From NCBI RefSeq assembly GCF_019399895.1, contig NC_091880.1, forward strand, positions 3,038,001 through 3,102,000: DNA of 64,000 bases. Direction: 5' to 3'. The notes under the pieces were generated by a model. That model was not told the DNA's origin. It did no database searches and saw only the letters and a program-made list of their open reading frames with translations. Position 1 is the stretch's first letter. Each line of letters begins with the position of its first letter. Positions 57,409 to 64,000 of the stretch are shown here, piece after piece. The position numbers were made by a program, and so were the translations under genes. The DNA comes from Cardiocondyla obscurior. Lineage: Eukaryota > Arthropoda > Insecta > Hymenoptera > Formicidae.

Positions 57409-60400
57409 CTGTTCAACCGATCACGTTCGTATGCATGTATCTTATATTTTAATTCAACGTTATAATCGGGATTCTGACAACGGTCAAAAATACGTAATAT
57501 CATCGAGCGCAGTGTACCGCGTAAATCAGGCATTGTTAAGAGGGCAGGCCCGGGATATTCGGGTAATTCGGGGATACGATATGGGATTAACGGCCCAGCT
57601 GCGAATTGGATCATCCCCAGAAGCAGGTATAATTCAAGCACACCTCGTTCAAGAGTAACGGGTGTGTATGCTCAAGGTATTAGCTTCCGAGCCGGGTATT
57701 GACTTGATATCGCTGTACACACGTTTGCTAGTACCGCGGCGGTGGAATCAATTTTCTGTCACGGACCAATAGACTGTGCAGCACCGCGGTGCATTGTTAT
57801 TACGGTTGAATTATTGATGCTTAAGTAACACGGGTATCATTAGCTCGTACCGCACCGCAACGGTGGAAACGGCGTACGTCCCGCCGACCGACTCTATCCG
57901 AGCCGCGTTCCGATATTTCCCAACAGTTTATTTCTAATATCTTGTATTATACGTACGGGCGCGGCGCGCACCAGACGCGAACGATTGAAACGTTCACGCC
58001 TGTCGAAGTGAAAACGGACGAGTAAGAACGGCCTGAACCGTCGCGGATATTTCATTTCGGAAAAAAAAAAAAAATACGTAACGGCCTGCCCACGGTGGCG
58101 TCGCCGACGGAAGGCGTTCTATACGAGGTGGACAATGTTATTTAAAGTTGCAAGAGCCGGGTTTCTCCGCGAATTAATTGATTGCGGTTTATCGAGGTGA
58201 TAAAAATTCGCGCTCAAATCCCCCCCACGTCCAAAGATCGATTCACGGTTCCCTTTCAATCTCGATCGCACGCATCGCGCAGAAAAATGCACTCCATGGC
58301 AGTGCCGATGAATAGCCGGTCGCAAATAAAGGAAAATAACGGAGGTAAATAAAAAAAAAAAAAAAAGAGGGACAAAAAAAAAAGCGCCAGCGACAATTCG
58401 TCCGCGATGGAGAGGGGAATGGATCGCGGAACAGCGCGCGCGGCCAATATTGTTTCGCCGTCGAGGAATTTTAACGCACCGCGGAACCCGCATTAACGTT
58501 GACATGGATTTCGTCGGACGGGTTGCTCTCTTTGTAACGCAATGTAACGGGGAACGTGCGCGCTTGTTTTCCTCCCTCGCCTTCCCTCCCTTTACCCCCC
58601 CATCATCCGCGCCTAGTTCTCCCGTTCGGTTTCTCCTGTATTTCTACCCCCGGCGTCATCGTTCCGAAGCTGCCCGCTCTTTGTACCGGGGGATATTCAA
58701 CGCGATGCGCGACAGGCGCTATCGCGTATCGTTCTCTCTTTCTCCCACTTTCATCTTCCAAAATGATGCTCCGCAACGCGACGCCAAAACGTCGAGTCTG
58801 ACGAAAGAGCGCACTATCTGCGTATTTCGTAAAAAATAAAAAATAAAAAAATAAATAAACCAAAAAAATTTCATCATTTTTTCGTCGTTTGTATTGTCGC
58901 TTCAGCATTTCAATATGATTTACAATGCTCTTGAACTATTTTGGCGGGGCTAAAAAAATCGTGCGTCTTTAAACGGGAAATACGCGGAATCTGTCGTGTG
59001 AAAAATTAGCCGCGTAGAAGAGGAAAAAAAAAAAAGAGTAGAAATATCAAACTTATTGACGCAAAAGAACGACGTGCCGGAAAGGGTTGTAACGAAAAGG
59101 CTCGGCGGGGCTTGAGATAAAAGGAAAGGGACGACCGTGTTTGTCACCGAGAGTAATTTGCGGGGAAGCGTCTAGGATAAATCGCAGGTGCGAACGCGAT
59201 GTTTCGTGGCTCTCGATCATTCCGCTGTACTCACCGCTTCGAGACTTTTTAAAACAGCCGGATTTTGCGAGCGTGCAAACCATTAAGCGAGTGCATTCGG
59301 GATGCCGTATTATATTCATTTATTCACGTCCGCCTCGATTGAATAGAAAAATCCGCTCTGCGCTTATTCGGTTCATTATGATTCGATCGCTTGATAAAAA
59401 CTGTTTGCGTCGGAATAAAGGAAGGAAAATGTAACCGGCGGCACAACTGAATTATGTAACGCTACACGGGTTTGCATCAGTTGGAAAACGAAGTTAGAAA
59501 TCACATCTCGTAGAGGGGACATTTTCATCGCAGCTGGGCGCTAGTGCATTCTTTATCGCGTAAGCGGGACTTCTCGCGATCTGGTGATCGACGTAGCTGC
59601 AGCGAATTTGTAATATTTATACCCTCACCCTTGATTAAATAATTAATACGTCGATAAGTCAATTTTAAATATCCGTATGGCGCGCGGAGCAAATAGGTCA
59701 TTTTGACTAATAATACGCCAAATAACTGATAGTCCACGGAAATTGATATGTAGCGTGCAAATTTAGCCAACTTTAGTTTCAAATTCGAGATAACTAGCCG
59801 TATTACGCGCGCTAACTACTCCTATAATTCCATCATTTACTGTCTTGTAACTTCATTATGCACCGAGTTTACGCGGCGGGAACAACAAAATACTTTTACA
59901 TAATTTGAAAACGACGTTACGTGTGTACCGCAAAGAAAGGAAAAAAAAAAACCAAAAAAAAACAATCAAATATAACTTGCACGTCGTGGAACCGAATCCC
60001 GGTCGGTACACACGCGTACGTATCTCTATCTCCCTCGCGGGGTTTAGCACCTGATGGCCTACCTGAGCTGCATTCGATGTCACCTCCGCAACGAAAGGCG
60101 CGTAAGAGGAATAAAAATAAAAAAAAAAAAAAGAAAGACATAACTGGAGGGTAACTCGTGCGACGCGACGCCAGTACTACGCTATAAAACCGCCGTTACT
60201 CCCGTATGAGCCGCGTGCGCGATGAGTTCCCGGCGCGGATCGATGAATAGAAATCACCCTCCAGGGTTTCCGCGCGCACATGCTGCGAGGACGATAGCGG
60301 GCCGACACGCGTGCGGAATATGGGGACCCATAAAGTGCCGCCGCACCGGAGTAAGACCTTCGTACGATATGTATTCCCGCGTGATAAGTGAGCCGACCTC

Positions 60401-63400
60401 CACCCCCCTTTCCCCGCCCTTGGATTATGATTTACCGGGGGAGTGTCGTTGCTTCGTGAAAAAAGAGCGGCGGCGATGAAACGCGTCGTTCCTCTCGACG
60501 GCATTTCGCGTAACATGCGTGCTTCTCGGAGCGAACGCGAGGCGCGTCAGCCGCGGTTAGATCGGGCCCGGGCTCGCGGCAGTCATGATCAACCTGCCAT
60601 TTGTTATCATGCTAGGGAGAGAGAAGGGGGAATTTCACGTCGCGGGAACGCGAGTCTAATAAATCGTTACTGTACGCCCCATACGTCGTCGTGAGCCGCC
60701 GTTATAAATGGCTGCGACTTCGAAGTTAACGTGAGCGCCGCGAATTTTTCAAGCTGATGCATAACAAATACTTGTCTGGCACTTTTACTCGAGACTTATA
60801 TACCCCGGTACGAGCGAATAAAAGATTGTATAGGATAGAATTCGAAGACACAGAAACAATTATAAAGCCGTTTTTATCGGAATTTATGTGCTAGACTCGA
60901 CTGTTTTAGCAATAACGTAAAGAAACGTGGGTAACAATAAGTCGAATACTCGGCAAGCGGCTATAGTAAAACGGATAAAGTACCTGCTTTATTATTCCTC
61001 TTTGAGGCGTAAAGCTGTCCACTTAGGAGCAATAAGCAAGAAATCCCGACGCGAACGAAGAAGAGGAAACGTTCGACTTATAACCAACAGCGTCGAGAAT
61101 CCTCTTTTCTCTTGGCCGGTTTCTTTTTTTTTTGCTCGAGCGCTTCTAGTTTCCTCCTTTTCCCTTCCCCGCGTTTGTTTCGATTCTTCCGTCGTTTCTT
61201 CGTTCCTTCAGTGGCAGCTCGTTAACTATCGCCAGTTGGTTGCTATTTTCCAGCCATCATCGACGATACTATCTCTTCCTCCTTTACGTAGTCCCGGCAA
61301 GAAACTCGCTATACTTCACCCGAGCGCGAAAGAAACATCGTAAACGAAGTGCCGTAAACGCAATCGGAAGAAACCGTTGTAGATATTTTATGTGCTCGGC
61401 GAATGACTTTTCCATTCTCCCCCCGTTCGCGACATAACCGGGTAAAAAGCGAAATTGGAAAATTATCCTAATTAAGAAGCGAGGGAAACAGTCGATTTTG
61501 CACAATGAAATTAATTCAGGGATCGTTTAACGGCAATTTATATCTATCTACAATTAAACAAATGTAATACTCAATTTGTGTAATAGTCCGTGTATGTAAA
61601 TTACATTTCCAAATTAATTTGCTCGCGTAATATTTGCCCTACATTTGTCCGAAAATCCTCCGCGCGAACGTTTGAAGGGGGTCGATATGATTCGCCGGCC
61701 GATCGGTTCTGTAATGTTTCACGGCGGCCTTTTGACACCGTGACAATCGTGGGGGGCCCTTCGCTCGGTCATCGTTCGGGAATGAATCGCGCGCGCGGAT
61801 GAATTTGGGAGAAAATGGTAAACCGCGCAACTACACGCCGGAGCTACGACGAATTGCTGTTTCAATACCGGCTCGATTACTCTTCTGGGATCGAGCCGAT
61901 GGAATTCGATTCTTCGGCGTGTGGTGGTGCACCGCGGCACTGTGTGCCGACCGTAACATTATTGGGTATGCGGCCCGCGGTCGTATGTCTTTTTGCGGCG
62001 TACCTCCGTGCGCCGACAATAAAAAGCACCGGAAGACGTGGATAGAGTGTAGAAAGGACGAACGACAATGCATCTAGTCGCGGCGACGGCGGCGCCGGGT
62101 GGTGGCCGGCGCTTCATCTCGACCTCCTCCGACACTCCGACCAAGTTATAGAAACTTTTTTTTTTCCTCGCCACGAGCAACATGGAGGTGATCGAGGCAA
62201 CAGCGGTCGAAACTTACTTATTTCCTGCGGGCAAGAGTTTCGTAAATAGTTGGTCCTCGCGGGGAGCGAATTCCTTTTCCTTTGCGAGCGATAAACAAAG
62301 TGTCGGTGCCGATAACCATCGGATATATTGGGTTGCGCGGGTATAGGAAATAAATGAAACAAAGGGATGCTCTTTAAGAGTTGTATCGTACGACGGACGT
62401 GCGGCTTCGCGTTATAATAAATAAGAAGAAAAGTACGTAATGTGCTTTTCTTCTTTTAATATTCGAGAAAATAATTTCTTGAATTTAATTTAATTATCCA
62501 AGTTTTTTTCTTTTTTTTTTCGATAAATATTTATTGTAGGTATTTTTTTTTAATTATGGTTATATGCAATTTATTCGGTTTGATGGTAATAGATGTAATT
62601 TAATTATACGAATTAACTTTTTACACATTAATCGTACGATTTCGTTAATGCAATGGGAGGGAAAACTAAAATGCGGGCAACGGTATGGTCATAAAAACAC
62701 CGCGGCTTGTAAATTCGCTCCACCCTTCGATGCGGATATTTATTCTGCCACATTTTCCACGCCTCTTTGTTCCAAAAATCGGGATTGACGTGATAAAATA
62801 TTTATCCCACGTTGACGTATATCATCGGCAGCGTAATCACACATCGGTGAATCAATGCGAGTACTTTCTCGATAATGATGCCCGTTCATGTTCAATGCAT
62901 CACGCGTTTCATTAGCGCGCGAAGCTGTTATCTACCGATGAAGTACCCCGCGCGATTTTGGTATCCGTAGCCGGATGAACTTATCGCGGTATCTCAAGTG
63001 GGGCAGGGCTTTTGTCGACGCGGACCGGAAGTTACGTACGGTATCGGGCGCGGAACCGCCGCGCCCGTCCAAACTCTCGTGTCGCGCCGGTGCCGGGGGT
63101 TTTATCTTGGCGAGGTAACGCTGGACGCTGCGGCGATAAATACCCGTTTGATATAATGGATAGTGTATGTGTTCGGCCGGGACGCAACGCGTGGAACAAA
63201 TCCCTATTCGTTTCGCGAACGATCCCAGTCGCTCGTACGCGCATAACGTCGATTGCAAAATCCGTATCGTCAAAATTGATATTAGCGATAAATTCACAAT
63301 CTTCCTGGCGATACCGCCACGGCGCGTACACCGATATCCGTCCGCAAATAGAATTTGCCAGTTCTAACGCAATATGTTATAATTATTTATTGCCAGACGG

Positions 63401-64000
63401 TGGATCGTTCCGCGCGGTTCTAAATAATCAATAAAATTATCAAATAACGATTACCGTTTCTATTATATTATTATAGGGCGAGAACCGTTTATTAACCGCG
63501 TGCTTAAGTGCGCGTATTAAACTTACGTCTAACGATTCGCGATTTCGCCGCTGGCGAGCCTCTCGGCGAGGTCCTTGCGAAATCGTGCAGTAAGTGATCC
63601 TCCGATCTAACCGTCGCGCACCAGACCCATAACTCTCCTGACGCGATTTGGCCGGCTTCCATCCGCGGAAACATCGCCGCGGTATAGCCCCAGACCGGGC
63701 GGATTGCGTGTACCACAAGGGGTGATATGGGGTTGCGTCACGGGGCACGGGGGCAATGCTATGCCTTTACTAGACGGCGCGCTTATGATTCCTCTCCGCC
63801 TCCTCGTTGCGACGTTACACGTGATGTAGCAGCCAGTTTACGCTATAAATAGCAACGTAATCGCGATGCGACTCTCCTCCATTGCGTTTAAAGCCGAATC
63901 AAAGTCTATTACGGATGTTATCGGTGATTTGATTATCGTGCACAAATGATATTCAGACACTAATTGAGATTAGTTAGTTGCCAGACTTGGAGATGGCAGA

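Larger units (their letters stand above)
40570..64000. other. Gene-poor region, no supported gene
   Basis: 23 kb with many open frames of 60-160 codons on both strands. None shows a recognisable domain, consistent splice sites, or a signal or membrane segment in a convincing context. The sequence is CpG-rich and of mixed composition, with poly-A/T tracts (for example 43123-43142, 57382-57408), purine-rich microsatellites, a telomere-like motif and a G-quadruplex motif. It could be intergenic or a very long intron of a gene that extends past the right edge. I saw no tRNA, rRNA, snRNA or transposase remnant. Confidence 0.5.

Noticed and set aside
40570..64000. tRNA, snRNA, transposon or viral remnants
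   Set aside because: No tRNA B-box with a matching cloverleaf, no U-snRNA core sequence, and no transposase or reverse transcriptase motifs were seen.

Overview
The window is eukaryotic, from an arthropod, most likely a hymenopteran insect and probably an ant. The evidence is short GT-AG introns, animal neuronal and polarity genes, a short (TTAGG)-type telomere motif (the insect telomere unit), and CpG-rich intergenic DNA. Species assignment is inference. All gene models were read by hand from open frames plus splice sites. Every internal junction quoted keeps frame, and the exon lengths of each gene sum to a whole number of codons.

Layout. (1) 1-14770 (+): the 3' two thirds of a T-type (Cav3) voltage-gated calcium channel alpha-1 gene. 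It enters the window inside domain II and starts with two mutually exclusive domain II pore-turret exons (3-Cys and 5-Cys forms), followed by 17 further exons. (2) 14771-18726: probable long 3' UTR and spacer. (3) 18727-19130 (+): a small two-exon gene for a predicted single-pass membrane protein of 96 aa. (4) 19416-22034 (-): a complete ten-exon N-sulfoglucosamine sulfohydrolase (SGSH) gene. (5) 23292-26177 (+): a Par-3/Bazooka protein in one uninterrupted frame, lacking the usual C-terminal part. (6) 26717-27522 (+): mitochondrial ribosomal protein uL10m, first exon not found. (7) 27901-34592 (-): a nine-exon HOIL-1L (RBCK1) orthologue. Its first coding exon adds about 992 disordered residues to an otherwise ordinary LTM-UBL-RBR ligase that has no NZF finger. 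(8) 38640-40550 (+): a CpG-rich promoter-like block with strong hairpins, then a possible unrecognised three-exon gene and diverged tandem copies of one of its exons. (9) 40570-64000: no gene I can support, only simple repeats, poly-A/T tracts, an interstitial telomere-like motif and a G-quadruplex motif.

The genes are not an operon and show no shared pathway. SGSH and bazooka are divergent and share a 1.26 kb upstream region. uL10m and RBCK1 converge with 378 bp between stop codons, as do the small membrane-protein gene and SGSH with 285 bp. The items most worth follow-up are the HOIL-1L with the giant N-terminal exon and no NZF, the frame-locked alternative Cav3 pore exons, the intronless shortened Par-3, and the unrecognised gene with duplicated exon units near 39-40.5 kb.
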